This document shows, piece by piece, positions 1-9,249 of a stretch of 64,000 nucleotides of DNA. The notes below the pieces were generated by a model. It searched no databases. It was given only the letters and a program-made list of their open reading frames with translations, and was not told the DNA's origin. This DNA comes from Carnobacterium divergens (GTDB lineage Bacteria > Bacillota > Bacilli > Lactobacillales > Carnobacteriaceae): the NCBI RefSeq assembly GCF_900258435.1, contig NZ_LT992558.1:1050736-1114735 (forward strand), in the 5' to 3' direction. Both the position numbers and the translations under genes were made by a program. Position 1 is the first letter of the stretch. Each line of letters opens with the position of its first letter.

Positions 1-429
1 ACGCGAATGATTTATGCAATTGGTCGTGATGGTTTATTGCCAAAAACATTAAGTAAAGTTGATAGTAAAACAAAGACGCCAAAAAATGCGACGATTTTAA
101 TCGGAATTGTCTCGGCTGTTTTAGCAGGTGTGATTCCTTTGGAACAATTAGCTCAGTTGACGAATATCGTGACATTGATGGCATTTGCAATAATGGCAGC
201 AGGAATTATTAAACTTAGAAAAGACTACGGTCAACCCTCAGTTAATGAATTTAAAGTTCCTTTCGTTCCAGTATTTCCAATTATTTCAATGGCTGTTTGT
301 TTTTACTTAATGATTCAATTAGAAGTTAAAACGTGGATTGCCTTTATTATTTGGTTGGTTGTCGGTTTCTGTATTTATGTTTTATATGGCTACAAGCACA
401 GTGAACTTGGTAAGATGAATAAAAAATAA
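1..429 (+). CDS. APC-family amino-acid permease, C-terminal part (5' end outside window)
   Basis: The frame is open from base 1 and the first visible ATG (base 7) lies inside the conserved stretch RMIYAIGRDGLLPK, which in amino acid-polyamine-organocation permeases sits in the cytoplasmic loop after about TM8. The true start is therefore upstream of the window. The visible 140 residues hold about four hydrophobic segments and a basic C-terminus ending in NKK. Members of this family import or exchange amino acids across the cytoplasmic membrane by secondary transport. The substrate cannot be read from this fragment. A hairpin terminator follows the stop codon, so the gene ends its transcription unit. 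Confidence 0.85.
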   Translation, partial: TRMIYAIGRDGLLPKTLSKVDSKTKTPKNATILIGIVSAVLAGVIPLEQLAQLTNIVTLMAFAIMAAGIIKLRKDYGQPSVNEFKVPFVPVFPIISMAVCFYLMIQLEVKTWIAFIIWLVVGFCIYVLYGYKHSELGKMNKK

Positions 430-442
430 GGATATGAATAAA

Positions 443-478
443 ATCGTTAAAGAAGAGTCTTTTCTTTAGCGGTTTTTT
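443..478 (+). terminator. Rho-independent terminator of the permease gene
   Basis: Stem CGTTAAAGAA (445-454) pairs with TTCTTTAGCG (462-471) with one G-U pair, followed by a T run. Confidence 0.8.
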
Positions 479-547
479 GTGTTTATATAATGATTTTTTT
501 TATGGTAAACTACATATAGAAGAAACTAACAATAAGAGGGTGACAAG

Positions 548-1249
548 ATGGCTTTTGTGAAAATGAAAGATGAATATAAACGTTATCAAATGGGGGATAG
601 TGTCATTACCGCAAATGATGGCATTAATTTTGAAATTGAAAAAGGCGAGTTTGCCGTTATTTTAGGACCAAGTGGTGCTGGGAAATCAACTGTATTGAAT
701 ATTCTTGGTGGGATGGATAGCGCAGATGATGGACAAGTATTCGTTGATAATGTCGACATTGCCACCTTTACTAAAAAGCAGCTAACGACTTATCGTCGAA
801 ATGAAATAGGTTTTGTATTTCAATTTTATAATTTAGTCCCTAATTTAACGACCAAAGAGAATGTTGAATTGGCAAGTCAAATTTCTCCTCGTGCCATGGA
901 TGCAACGGAAGTCTTGCAACAAGTCGGTTTAGGGGAACGGTTAACTAATTTTCCAGCTCAACTTTCGGGAGGCGAACAACAACGTGTTGCGATTGCTAGA
1001 GCATTAGCTAAGCAACCTAAATTATTGCTCTGTGATGAGCCAACAGGCGCCTTGGATTATGAAACGGGGAAACAGGTACTAAAGCTCTTACAAGATACTT
1101 GTATCAACACAGGAACAACCGTCATTGTGATTACGCATAATTCTGCAATTGCTCCAATGGCAGATCGAGTGATTGAAATCAATAATGCGAAAGTTCGAAG
1201 TGTCAAAATTAACGAAAATCCAGTGTCTGTTGCAGACATTGAATGGTAG
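548..1249 (+). CDS. ABC transporter ATP-binding protein (LolD/MacB-type)
   Basis: A 233-residue ATPase subunit. Walker [10 protein letters not shown] is at about residue 41, the signature [15 protein letters not shown] near residue 140 and Walker [13 protein letters not shown] near residue 160; the TGALD ending is typical of the ATPases that work with FtsX-type permeases (LolD, MacB, BceA-like). It should energise the large permease encoded 15 bases downstream, with which it forms an operon. The AAGAGGGTGA sequence just before the ATG is a good ribosome site. The substrate is not evident; this group exports lipids, peptides or antimicrobial compounds, or works mechanically on the envelope, rather than importing nutrients. 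Confidence 0.93.
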   Translation: MAFVKMKDEYKRYQMGDSVITANDGINFEIEKGEFAVILGPSGAGKSTVLNILGGMDSADDGQVFVDNVDIATFTKKQLTTYRRNEIGFVFQFYNLVPNLTTKENVELASQISPRAMDATEVLQQVGLGERLTNFPAQLSGGEQQRVAIARALAKQPKLLLCDEPTGALDYETGKQVLKLLQDTCINTGTTVIVITHNSAIAPMADRVIEINNAKVRSVKINENPVSVADIEW

Positions 1250-1264
1250 AAGGGCAGTGAGAAG

Positions 1265-4200
1265 ATGAAAAAAACAGCACTTCTAAAAGATATTTTTCGT
1301 GAAATATGGCATACAAAGGCGCGTTTTTTATCTATTTTTGCCATCATAACGCTTGGCGTTGGTTTCTTTTCAGGTATCAAGGCTACAGGACCGAATATGA
1401 TCGATACTGCGGACCATTATTTTAAAGAAAAAAAGCTCATGGATGTCAAAGTTGTTTCTACCTATGGGTTGAATAATGAGGATTTAACCTTACTCAAAAG
1501 TATAAAAGGTGCAGAGGTGGCAGGAGGCTACAGCCAAGATGTCTTTTTAGGAAATACAGGAATCGTGACGAAGGTGATGTCCTTACCAGAAAAAGCGACA
1601 ATGAATGATTACCGAGTAATGAAAGGCCGTTTGCCAGTGAAAAAAGGCGAAATAGCATTAGATGACACTGAAAAAATGCAGCAAACATTTAAAATTGGGG
1701 ACAAGGTCAGTTTGACTACAGAAGGAGATAAAACCGATTTAACGAGTGTTTTTAAGCAAGTTGAGTACCAAGTTGTTGGCTTTGTAAACAGTCCTCAATA
1801 TATTGAAACTTTTCAACGAGGTAGTAGTACGATTGGAAAAGGAACAGCAGATGCCTTTGCTGTTATTCCAGAATCAGACTTTAAATCGGATCTTTATACA
1901 GAAGCTTATTTGACCTTTGATACTACCAAAAAATTAGCGGCTTATTCTACAGACTATGAAAATCAAATCGCTAAAGAAATCAAAGTTGTTGAAAAGAAAG
2001 TTAACCAACGTCCTGAAGAAAGGCTAGCAGAACTTAAACAAACTGGAGCCAAAAAAATAACTGATGGAACCACTAAAATCACAGAAGCAAAACAACAATT
2101 AGCAGATGGTCAAAAACAACTTGATGAAGCAAAAGCAAAGCTAGTTAGTGGGGAGTCAGACTATCAAACAGGACTAGCAACGTTTCAATCTGAAATAGCA
2201 AAAGGCGAAGCAACGCTAACTGAAAATCAAGAAAAACTTACTTCAAGTCAAGCAGAGCTTGAAGCAAATGAAACTCAGTTAAATGAAGGGAAACAACAGC
2301 TTGTGGCTGCCCAACAAGAATTAGCAACGAAAAAAGCAACGGTGATTGAAAGCATTAATCAAGGGCAGACCCTTGTCGCCTCTATCCGAGACAGTTTGAA
2401 AATACCAATTACATTAGTTCCAGAAGCAACAAAAACTACTTTAATCACTAGTAGTACACAAGTAGATAAACAGTTGGGAGAACTAATTGCTGCCTACTTT
2501 GCTGGTTCAGTATCCGCTCAAGAGGTGACGGTCTCTCTTGATACAATAGAAGCAAAATTAAGTGCTAGTCAAACAGAATTAGACCAAGCAGAGTCTGCGT
2601 TAAATCAAAAAGCGACAGAATTAGCGAATGGAGAAACGGCTCTTCTTAATGGAAAAACACAACTTGACGCTGGAAGAAGGGCTTTGTCAGAAGGTCAACA
2701 AAAATTAGCTTCTGAAAAAGCGACGGGTGAAAAAAAATTAGCCGAGGTAAGAAATCAACTAGATGAAGGAAATAAAGAATACGAGTCAGCTAAAGCTGAA
2801 TTTGATCAAAAAAAACAACAAGGAGAAGCTGAAATAGCCAAAGGCGAACAAGAGTTAGCAGAAGCAAAAGAGCAGTTAACCACGTTAAAAAAACCTGAAT
2901 ATTTTGTGATGGATCGGACTTCAAATCCTGGCTACGAAGAATTTAGTGACAATGCCAATCGAATTTCAGCCATTGCGCAAGTCTTTCCAGTCTTTTTCTT
3001 TTTGATTGCTGCCCTAGTAAGCTTAACGACGATGACTCGAATGGTTGAAGAGCAACGACTTCAAATTGGAACCTTAAAGGCACTAGGTTATACAAGTTTT
3101 GATATTTCTAAAAAATTTCTGATTTATGCCTTATTAGCAAGTGGTAGCGCGAGTTTGGTTGGATTATTTATTGGGTATCAACTCTTTCCAACAATTATTT
3201 TTAATGCGTATGGGGCCCTTTATAACTTACCGGCTATTCGAATTACCTATTATCTAAGCTACGGAATGCTGTCGTTAGTAGTTGCACTATTTTGTACCGT
3301 ATTGCCTGCTTTAATCGCCACCAGAGTTGAATTAATGAGCAACCCTGCAGCTTTAATGCGTCCTAAAGCACCTAAAAATGGCAAGCGAATTTTGTTAGAG
3401 CGCATAACCTTTCTTTGGGATCGTTTTAATTTTATTGAAAAAGTAACCGCTCGAAATTTATTTCGATACAAACAACGAATGCTGATGACGGTTTTAGGTG
3501 TGGCAGGTTGTACGGCTTTAATTTTAACTGGATTTGGTTTAAAGGATTCAATTGCGGATATTGCAGGATTACAGTACGGGAAAATTATGAAATACCAAGC
3601 AATTGTTGCTTTTAATCCAGATGCTAAACAAGCAGATAAAGAAAAATACAATCAGTTAATGACAGATACTAAAGAAATTACACATCAATTAGCAGTTCAT
3701 CAAGAAAATTTTAAAATGGAAAAACAAGGAGTCAATACACAAGAAGTGACGCTGTTTACTCCAGAAAAAACAACAAATTTCGATCAGTTCGTCCTTTTGG
3801 CTAATCGTAAAACAAAAGCCAAAGAAGAAATTCCTAAGCAGGGTGGCGTGATTACTGAAAAACTTGCAAAATTATTTGATTTAAAAGTAGGCGACAAACT
3901 TTCTATCAAGGATACAAACAATAAAACCTATTCTTTGAAGGTTACTGGCATTACTGAAAATTATGCAGGCCATATGATTTATATTAGCCCCACTTATTAT
4001 CAAAAACTCTTTAAAAAAGAACCTCTTTATAATACTCAACTATTAAATTATAAAGGGAATCAAAAATGGGAAGATCAATTTGGTGCTCAATTAACGGAGA
4101 ACGGAAGCGTGGCACGAGTAACCTTTGTTGACCGCGTTGGGAGTTCTTTTAAAGACACCATGTCCAGCTTAAATATTGTGACGTTAGTGTTAATTATATC

Positions 4201-4570
4201 AGCTGCAGCCCTTGCTTTTGTTGTGTTGTATAATTTAACGAACATCAACGTCTCCGAACGGATTAGGGAGCTTTCAACAATTAAAGTTCTTGGATTTTAC
4301 GACGGGGAAGTTACGATGTATATCTATCGCGAAAATATTATCTTAACCATGATGGGCATTGTGACGGGTTCCTTTTTAGGAATCTTCCTTCATGGATTTG
4401 TGCTACAAACCGCAGAAGTTGATATGATGATGTTTAGCCCAACCATAAAAGTGTTAAGCTACGTCTATTCAGCAGCTTTAACCTTCCTGTTCTCTGGAAT
4501 TGTAATGTGGGCAATGCATTTGAAATTAAAACATATTGATATGATTGAAGCCTTAAAATCAGTCGATTAA
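1265..4570 (+). CDS. FtsX-like ABC transporter permease with large extracellular coiled coil
   Basis: An 1101-residue permease, second gene of a two-gene operon with the upstream ATPase. Order seen: an N-terminal membrane segment (about residues 19-38), a MacB-PCD-like extracellular region, a long Gln/Glu/Lys/Ala-rich coiled coil (about 255-545) with repeated patterns such as AKQQLADGQKQL, an FtsX domain with three membrane segments (about 570-700), a second extracellular domain, and a second FtsX domain near the C-terminus (about 965-1100). FtsX-type permeases couple ATP hydrolysis to conformational work on the outer face of the membrane. The coiled coil resembles that of YhgE/Pip-type surface proteins. 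Substrate unknown; a terminator follows. Confidence 0.9.
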   Translation: MKKTALLKDIFREIWHTKARFLSIFAIITLGVGFFSGIKATGPNMIDTADHYFKEKKLMDVKVVSTYGLNNEDLTLLKSIKGAEVAGGYSQDVFLGNTGIVTKVMSLPEKATMNDYRVMKGRLPVKKGEIALDDTEKMQQTFKIGDKVSLTTEGDKTDLTSVFKQVEYQVVGFVNSPQYIETFQRGSSTIGKGTADAFAVIPESDFKSDLYTEAYLTFDTTKKLAAYSTDYENQIAKEIKVVEKKVNQRPEERLAELKQTGAKKITDGTTKITEAKQQLADGQKQLDEAKAKLVSGESDYQTGLATFQSEIAKGEATLTENQEKLTSSQAELEANETQLNEGKQQLVAAQQELATKKATVIESINQGQTLVASIRDSLKIPITLVPEATKTTLITSSTQVDKQLGELIAAYFAGSVSAQEVTVSLDTIEAKLSASQTELDQAESALNQKATELANGETALLNGKTQLDAGRRALSEGQQKLASEKATGEKKLAEVRNQLDEGNKEYESAKAEFDQKKQQGEAEIAKGEQELAEAKEQLTTLKKPEYFVMDRTSNPGYEEFSDNANRISAIAQVFPVFFFLIAALVSLTTMTRMVEEQRLQIGTLKALGYTSFDISKKFLIYALLASGSASLVGLFIGYQLFPTIIFNAYGALYNLPAIRITYYLSYGMLSLVVALFCTVLPALIATRVELMSNPAALMRPKAPKNGKRILLERITFLWDRFNFIEKVTARNLFRYKQRMLMTVLGVAGCTALILTGFGLKDSIADIAGLQYGKIMKYQAIVAFNPDAKQADKEKYNQLMTDTKEITHQLAVHQENFKMEKQGVNTQEVTLFTPEKTTNFDQFVLLANRKTKAKEEIPKQGGVITEKLAKLFDLKVGDKLSIKDTNNKTYSLKVTGITENYAGHMIYISPTYYQKLFKKEPLYNTQLLNYKGNQKWEDQFGAQLTENGSVARVTFVDRVGSSFKDTMSSLNIVTLVLIISAAALAFVVLYNLTNINVSERIRELSTIKVLGFYDGEVTMYIYRENIILTMMGIVTGSFLGIFLHGFVLQTAEVDMMMFSPTIKVLSYVYSAALTFLFSGIVMWAMHLKLKHIDMIEALKSVD

Positions 4571-4576
4571 AAATTT

Positions 4577-4618
4577 AAAAGGGTTATTAGAACAACTTTG
4601 TTTTAATAACCCTTTTTT
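4577..4618 (+). terminator. Rho-independent terminator after the ABC operon
   Basis: AAAAGGGTTATTA (4577-4589) pairs with TAATAACCCTTTT (4604-4616), ending in a T run. Confidence 0.9.
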
Positions 4619-4716
4619 CACTTTAATGTTATTCTTTATGTTGTTCTTTTAACGAAAATGATATCTTTCTCATAAAAAGATTGATACAATATTTAATATA
4701 GAGGGGATGTGAGAAA

Positions 4717-5232
4717 ATGTTGTGGGGATATAGTTTGGAAACTATTTATTTTTACGTGTTAATTGTAACCGCATTATTAGCCGTGATTAGTTTTTTTGTT
4801 GGAGACATTATCAATTTTGATGGCCCTATTGATCCGGTTTTAATCGTTCCTTGGTTTGCATTTATCGCTTTGTTTGGTTATTTAGGAGAAGCACATACTG
4901 AATTTCATAGCGGACTCATCATACTTACCAGTGGAATCCTTGCTTCTATTATTATTTTTTTACTGAATTTCTATTTAATTGTTCCATTAAGAAAATCTGA
5001 TGCAACTCTTTCCTCTTCTGAAAAAGACTTAGAAGGGCGAGTAGGAACGGTGATTACACCAATTCCATTAAAAGGGATGGGGGAAATCAGCATTAAAAGC
5101 GTCACGGGTTCGATCACGAAGCCAGCAAGCTTGTATCAACCTCTTGCGGAAATTAAGGCAGGAGAAAAAATATTGGTGATTGAGATTAACAATCGAGTTG
5201 CCTACGTGATGCCCTACGAAGAAAATTTTTAA
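4717..5232 (+). CDS. NfeD-like membrane protein (YuaF-type) paired with flotillin
   Basis: A 171-residue protein with three hydrophobic segments (about 10-30, 44-58, 66-92) followed by a small beta-rich domain (about 105-170) in the position of the NfeD OB-fold. It lies 38 bases upstream of a flotillin gene, the same order as yuaF-floT in Bacillus subtilis, where YuaF sits with flotillin FloT in membrane microdomains. The GAGGGGATGTGAG sequence before the ATG supports this start. The role is inferred from the neighbour and the OB-like tail; NfeD proteins have no enzymatic activity unless fused to a protease domain, which is absent here. Confidence 0.8.
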   Translation: MLWGYSLETIYFYVLIVTALLAVISFFVGDIINFDGPIDPVLIVPWFAFIALFGYLGEAHTEFHSGLIILTSGILASIIIFLLNFYLIVPLRKSDATLSSSEKDLEGRVGTVITPIPLKGMGEISIKSVTGSITKPASLYQPLAEIKAGEKILVIEINNRVAYVMPYEENF

Positions 5233-5270
5233 GCGTGAATAAAATTGAAAGATGAAAAGGATGGGGAAAA

Positions 5271-6728
5271 ATGTCAATTATAGTAATTGGAATATGTGGT
5301 TTTGTTGTGTTAATGTGTTTGCTAGTTTTTATTTCAAAATACCAAACAGCAAATCCAGATGAAGCGTTAATTGTAAGTGGAAGTTATTTAGGTTCAAAAA
5401 ATGTCTTTAAAGACGATGCTGGCAATAAAATTAAAATTGTTCGTGGGGGCGGAACGTTTGTGATGCCCGTTTTTCAACGATCAAATCGTTTAAGCTTATT
5501 ATCAAGTAAATTAGATGTTTCTACACCAGAAGTCTATACAGAACAAGGCGTTCCAGTTATGGCAGATGGAACATCAATCATTAAAATTGGTTCCTCTGTT
5601 GAAGAAATCGCAACAGCAGCAGAGCAATTTTTAAGTAAATCTCGTGAAGAGCTAGAAAATGAAGCAAGAGAAGTCTTAGAAGGGCATCTACGTTCAATCT
5701 TAGGCTCGATGACAGTCGAAGAAATCTATCAAAATCGAGATAAGTTTAGCCAAAGTGTTCAAGAAGTTGCCAGCGTTGATTTAGCAAAAATGGGCTTAGT
5801 TATCGTTTCATTTACCATCAAAGAAGTACGGGATAAAAATGGTTATTTAGATTCACTTGGAAAACCAAGAATTGCGCAAGTGAAACGAGATGCGGATATT
5901 GCCATTGCCGAAGCAGACAAAGAAACACGTATCAAACGTGCGGAAGCTGAAAAAAATTCTAAGAAATCAGAATTAGAACGTGAAACAGAAGTCGCCGAAG
6001 CATTAAAAGAAAAAGAATTGAAATTGGCAGCGTATAAACAAGAGCAAGATATTGCCAAAGCGAAAGCCGATCAAGCCTATGGGTTAGAAAGTGCAAAAGC
6101 ACAACAAGAAGTAACGGAACAAGAAATGCAAGTAAAAATCATTGAGCGTCAAAAACAAATTGAATTAGAAGAAAAAGAAATCACTCGTCGTGAAAAACAA
6201 TACGATTCAGAAGTGAAGAAAAAGGCAGATGCAGATCGTTACGCACAAGAGCAAGATGCACTTGCAAATAAAGCCAAAGAAGTTGCTGAAGCCGAAGCGG
6301 ATCAATTCCGTGTAGAAGCAATGGCCACAGCCAATGCAAACCAAGTCCGCTTAGAAGGACAAGCCTTAGCCGAAGCTATTTTAGCTAAAGGTCAAGCCGA
6401 AGCCGAAGCAAAACAAAAAATTGCTGAAGCCTTCAAGGAATATGGCGAAGCAGCAATTCTTTCAATGGTTGTTGAAATGCTACCAAGTATGGTGAAAGAA
6501 GCTGCACAACCAATGGCAAATATCGAAAAAATTACCGTAATTGACAACGGACAAGGTGAAGGCAGTGGTGCAGGAGCCAATCGTGTGTCAAACTACGCTA
6601 CCAACCTTTTAGCGACAACTCAAGAAACCTTAAAAGAAACAACAGGATTGGACGTTAAAGAATTAATTGAAAAATTTGTTTCAAAAGCGCCACAAACAAT
6701 CCATCAGGATATTCATCAAGATAAATAA
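5271..6728 (+). CDS. floT: Flotillin (SPFH-domain membrane microdomain scaffold)
   Basis: A 485-residue flotillin. A hydrophobic N-terminal segment (residues 1-21) is followed by an SPFH/band-7 domain (about 25-220) and a long Ala/Glu/Lys-rich coiled coil (about 215-400) with the EAEAxxF-type repeats typical of flotillins; a glycine-rich linker (GQGEGSGAGANR) near 430 precedes a helical tail. Flotillins oligomerise on the inner face of the membrane and organise ordered lipid domains that gather signalling and secretion proteins. Length and context next to an NfeD-like gene fit B. subtilis FloT/YuaG rather than the shorter FloA. A bidirectional terminator follows directly after the stop. Confidence 0.93.
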   Translation: MSIIVIGICGFVVLMCLLVFISKYQTANPDEALIVSGSYLGSKNVFKDDAGNKIKIVRGGGTFVMPVFQRSNRLSLLSSKLDVSTPEVYTEQGVPVMADGTSIIKIGSSVEEIATAAEQFLSKSREELENEAREVLEGHLRSILGSMTVEEIYQNRDKFSQSVQEVASVDLAKMGLVIVSFTIKEVRDKNGYLDSLGKPRIAQVKRDADIAIAEADKETRIKRAEAEKNSKKSELERETEVAEALKEKELKLAAYKQEQDIAKAKADQAYGLESAKAQQEVTEQEMQVKIIERQKQIELEEKEITRREKQYDSEVKKKADADRYAQEQDALANKAKEVAEAEADQFRVEAMATANANQVRLEGQALAEAILAKGQAEAEAKQKIAEAFKEYGEAAILSMVVEMLPSMVKEAAQPMANIEKITVIDNGQGEGSGAGANRVSNYATNLLATTQETLKETTGLDVKELIEKFVSKAPQTIHQDIHQDK

Positions 6729-6734
6729 ACCAAT

Positions 6735-6773
6735 AAAAAACCAAGAAACTAATCAGTTTCTTGGTTTTTTTCT
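6735..6773. terminator. Bidirectional terminator between floT and the convergent ArAE gene
   Basis: AAAAAACCAAGAAACT (6735-6750) pairs perfectly with AGTTTCTTGGTTTTTT (6755-6770) around a 4-base loop. It has A and T runs on either side, so it works for both strands. The stop codon of the minus-strand gene lies inside the stem. Confidence 0.93.
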
Positions 6774-7342
6774 TCGTTTTCTTTTTTAGTTAACAAAACA
6801 TTCAGTTCATTTTCTTCTGTTTGAATGTCAGAAAGTTCTTCTTTAAGATCAGCTACTTCTTCGTGAGTAGGGACCTTAATTAAGTGATTGACAGCAACGG
6901 CGACAAACGTACCAATAAAGGTATCAAATACACGCTCTAAAGCATAAATAATGGTTTCATTAGGTGGTATCGAAAAATAAATAATTAATAACGTAGCAAT
7001 AGCCCCAATGATTCCAGAGTTATAATTGATACCATCGCAAATGACAATAATCAACATAACAGCTACCGGAACGCCAATGACTTCAAGAATAAACAAGTTG
7101 CCAGACGAACGATAAAGCAAAATAAACAAAGCAGCCAATAAAGCGCCAAGTGTATTCCCTAAAATTCGCGATTTCCCAAATTTTACAGTTGTTTCCATAT
7201 CTTGTCTTAATGCAAACACAGCAGAAAGCGAAGCAATCATTGCTGTTCCGCGACCACTATAATGAAATAATAGGATACAAACGGCAACAGCAATCCCTGT
7301 TTTAATTGTTCTCATCCCTAATCTGAAATTTCCAACTTCCAT
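6749..7342 (-). CDS. Aromatic acid exporter (ArAE) family membrane protein, short form
   Basis: About 197 residues with four to five hydrophobic segments in residues 10-145 and a charged, coiled-coil tail (EELSDIQTEENELNVLL). The opening motif MRTIKTGIAVAVCILLF and the layout match the N-terminal domain of the ArAE/DUF939 family. The protein encoded divergently at 8143 starts with the near-identical GLRTIKTAIGAALAIF, so the two are paralogues; this one lacks the longer C-terminal domain. The family is named after exporters of aromatic carboxylic acids, but most Gram-positive members are uncharacterised. Start chosen at the ATG 7342; a TTG directly before it is also possible. It probably forms an operon with the lipoprotein upstream. 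Confidence 0.8.
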   Translation of the reverse strand: MEVGNFRLGMRTIKTGIAVAVCILLFHYSGRGTAMIASLSAVFALRQDMETTVKFGKSRILGNTLGALLAALFILLYRSSGNLFILEVIGVPVAVMLIIVICDGINYNSGIIGAIATLLIIYFSIPPNETIIYALERVFDTFIGTFVAVAVNHLIKVPTHEEVADLKEELSDIQTEENELNVLLTKKENEEKNQETD

Positions 7343-7372
7343 CAATTCATCACACTTTCACCTATAAATTTC

Positions 7373-8005
7373 TCACTCAACAGCCTTATCTAAAGCCTTC
7401 ATACTCGCATTTCCAGAACTTAAATCAGCAGTAAGGACTTCTAATTGTTGGAATAAAGCGCCATGTGCTAAATTGATTTTACTTAAATAAGTAGTAATGT
7501 CTTCTTGACTCAAGTCAGCTTTGTATTTTTTATAAAACGTTTCTTCGCTTTCTTTAGCTTCTGTTGCATAATGAGCGAATGCTTCATAGGTTTTATTTAA
7601 TTGAGTTAAAGTAGCAATTGCTTGGGTTACATCCTCTTTAGGCAAATCCACTGCCTTTTTTTGTTGATAATCTTCTAAGGTTTGAATCGTTTTTTGAATG
7701 TTTAACATTTCGTCTTGAACGACAGTCAATTCTTTTTGACGCGCTTTGAAATTTTTCCCAACTGCGCCTTTTTGTTTAGAAATCAAACTTTCAGAACGTG
7801 AGCTTTTCAAGTCTTTCGCTAAAGCGTCCATCATCTCATCTTCTAAAGTCTCAAATTTCTCTAAAGAAGTGTCAACTTTTTTTAGACTAGCTAAGTTTTG
7901 TTGAGCGATTTCTTGTGTACCCGCCCGTTCCTGAGAATGACCACAAGCTCCAAGAATGACTAGTAAGCAGCCTGTTATCAAGATCGTTAGTGTTTTATTT
8001 TTCAT
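7373..8005 (-). CDS. YkyA-family cell-surface lipoprotein
   Basis: A 210-residue lipoprotein. The signal peptide ends in the lipobox LGAC with Cys20 as the lipidation site. The mature part is almost wholly helical and rich in Lys, Glu and Gln, as in the YkyA family (putative cell-wall-binding lipoproteins of Firmicutes). No enzymatic motif is visible. AAAGGGGAT precedes the ATG. It is followed after about 30 bases by the short ArAE gene on the same strand, so the two are likely co-transcribed from the promoter at 8044-8071. Function remains unknown; a structural role at the cell surface is only inferred. Confidence 0.8.
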   Translation of the reverse strand: MKNKTLTILITGCLLVILGACGHSQERAGTQEIAQQNLASLKKVDTSLEKFETLEDEMMDALAKDLKSSRSESLISKQKGAVGKNFKARQKELTVVQDEMLNIQKTIQTLEDYQQKKAVDLPKEDVTQAIATLTQLNKTYEAFAHYATEAKESEETFYKKYKADLSQEDITTYLSKINLAHGALFQQLEVLTADLSSGNASMKALDKAVE

Positions 8006-8043
8006 AAGAAATCCCCTTTAACGCGTTAAATTTTATAGTACTA

Positions 8044-8071
8044 ATAATATAGTAAAATGAGATAATTGCAA
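8044..8071 (-). promoter_or_regulatory. Predicted promoter of the YkyA-ArAE operon
   Basis: On the minus strand TTGCAA (8071-8066) and TATTAT (8049-8044) are separated by 16 bases, upstream of the lipoprotein start. Confidence 0.55.
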
Positions 8072-8087
8072 GTTCGTAAAAAAGACT

Positions 8088-8117
8088 ATTAGAATAAACA
8101 AAAAAACATGGTATGAT
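8088..8117 (+). promoter_or_regulatory. Predicted promoter of the long ArAE gene
   Basis: TTAGAA (8088-8093) and TATGAT (8112-8117) with an 18-base spacer. The ATG inside this -10 element (8113) is therefore not the translation start of the following gene. Confidence 0.5.
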
Positions 8118-8142
8118 AAAAGAAAAATGCAGGAGTGAAGCC

Positions 8143-9123
8143 ATGAAAATCGGGTTACGTACAATTAAAACAGCCATAGGAGCTGCCCTTGCGATTTTTA
8201 TTGCAGATTACTTAAAGTTAGACTATGCCGTTTCAGCCGGAGTGATAACAATATTAAGTGTGCAAAATACAAAGAAAAAATCCATTACATTAGCAGGTCA
8301 ACGCTTCTTATCAACCGCATTAGCCATTGCCATTGCTATTTTCTTCTTTTTAATAATTGGATTTAATCCAGTATCCTTTGGTCTTTATTTATTAATTTTT
8401 ATTCCAATAGCTTCAAAACTTCAATTAACAGACGGTATCGTTGTTAGCTCAGTTCTCGTTACACATCTCTTGATAGAAGAAAGTGCTTCTTTTCACTGGG
8501 TTTTAAATTGTTTTTTATTAATGTTTGTCGGAGTAGGAACAGCAATTGTATTGAACTTGTACATGCCATCTAGTGAAAAAAAATTAAAAGAATTGCAATT
8601 GATGATTGAAAAAGACATGAAATTGGTACTCTTAGACTTTTCAAAAGCCTTAAAACACGTTACGGAACCTCATCAATTAGACGCTTCTTTGCAAGAATTG
8701 AATGCGACAGTATTAAAAGCAGAAAAATTAGCCATGGAACAATTTAATAATCGACTGTTTGATCAATCCTATTACTATATTAAATATTTCGATATGCGAA
8801 AAATGCAATTGTATGTCTTAAAACAAATCAAAGTAGACATTACCTTGTGTCAGTTGCCAACGGAGCAAAATAAGAAACTAGCAGAAATTTTTGTGGCTAC
8901 GGCAGAAAGTCTTCATGAAGACAATCCTGTCATCGAGTTATTAGAAGAAATCAAAGCGCTATTTGATTACTTTAGAAATAGCCCATTGCCAACGACGCGC
9001 CCTGAATTTGAAAACCGTGCGATGTTGTTTCAAATGCTAAACGATTTTAACTATTTCATTGAAATAAAAAAAGTATTTTATGAAGAATTTCGAACAGAAA
9101 GACAGCTTGCACAAGGAGAATAA
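8143..9123 (+). CDS. Aromatic acid exporter (ArAE) family protein, full length
   Basis: A 326-residue protein with six hydrophobic segments in the first 140 residues and a helical cytoplasmic C-terminal domain (about 145-320), the layout of ArAE_1 plus ArAE_1_C (DUF939) proteins. Start set at ATG 8143 because AGGAG (8131-8135) is correctly spaced and the in-frame ATG at 8113 overlaps a -10 promoter element. It is divergent from a YkyA-type lipoprotein and a shorter ArAE paralogue. A role in efflux of aromatic acids or related small molecules follows from the family name only. A strong terminator follows at 9181. Confidence 0.85.
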   Translation: MKIGLRTIKTAIGAALAIFIADYLKLDYAVSAGVITILSVQNTKKKSITLAGQRFLSTALAIAIAIFFFLIIGFNPVSFGLYLLIFIPIASKLQLTDGIVVSSVLVTHLLIEESASFHWVLNCFLLMFVGVGTAIVLNLYMPSSEKKLKELQLMIEKDMKLVLLDFSKALKHVTEPHQLDASLQELNATVLKAEKLAMEQFNNRLFDQSYYYIKYFDMRKMQLYVLKQIKVDITLCQLPTEQNKKLAEIFVATAESLHEDNPVIELLEEIKALFDYFRNSPLPTTRPEFENRAMLFQMLNDFNYFIEIKKVFYEEFRTERQLAQGE

Positions 9124-9180
9124 AGAGGGAAGAAACTTACAAAGTGAATTTCCAAAAGGCAACTCATCTTTTCAGTCAGT

Positions 9181-9217
9181 AAAAGCACACAGTTATCAAA
9201 ATTGTGTGCTTTTTTTT
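9181..9217 (+). terminator. Rho-independent terminator
   Basis: AAAAGCACACA (9181-9191) pairs with TGTGTGCTTTT (9203-9213), followed by more T. Confidence 0.88.
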
Positions 9218-9249
9218 AATTCTATAGCTCGTTCTATTTTTAAGAACGA

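Noticed and set aside
8113-8142. Upstream ATG of the long ArAE gene
   Set aside because: It lies inside a -10 promoter element and has no ribosome site; ATG 8143 follows AGGAG.
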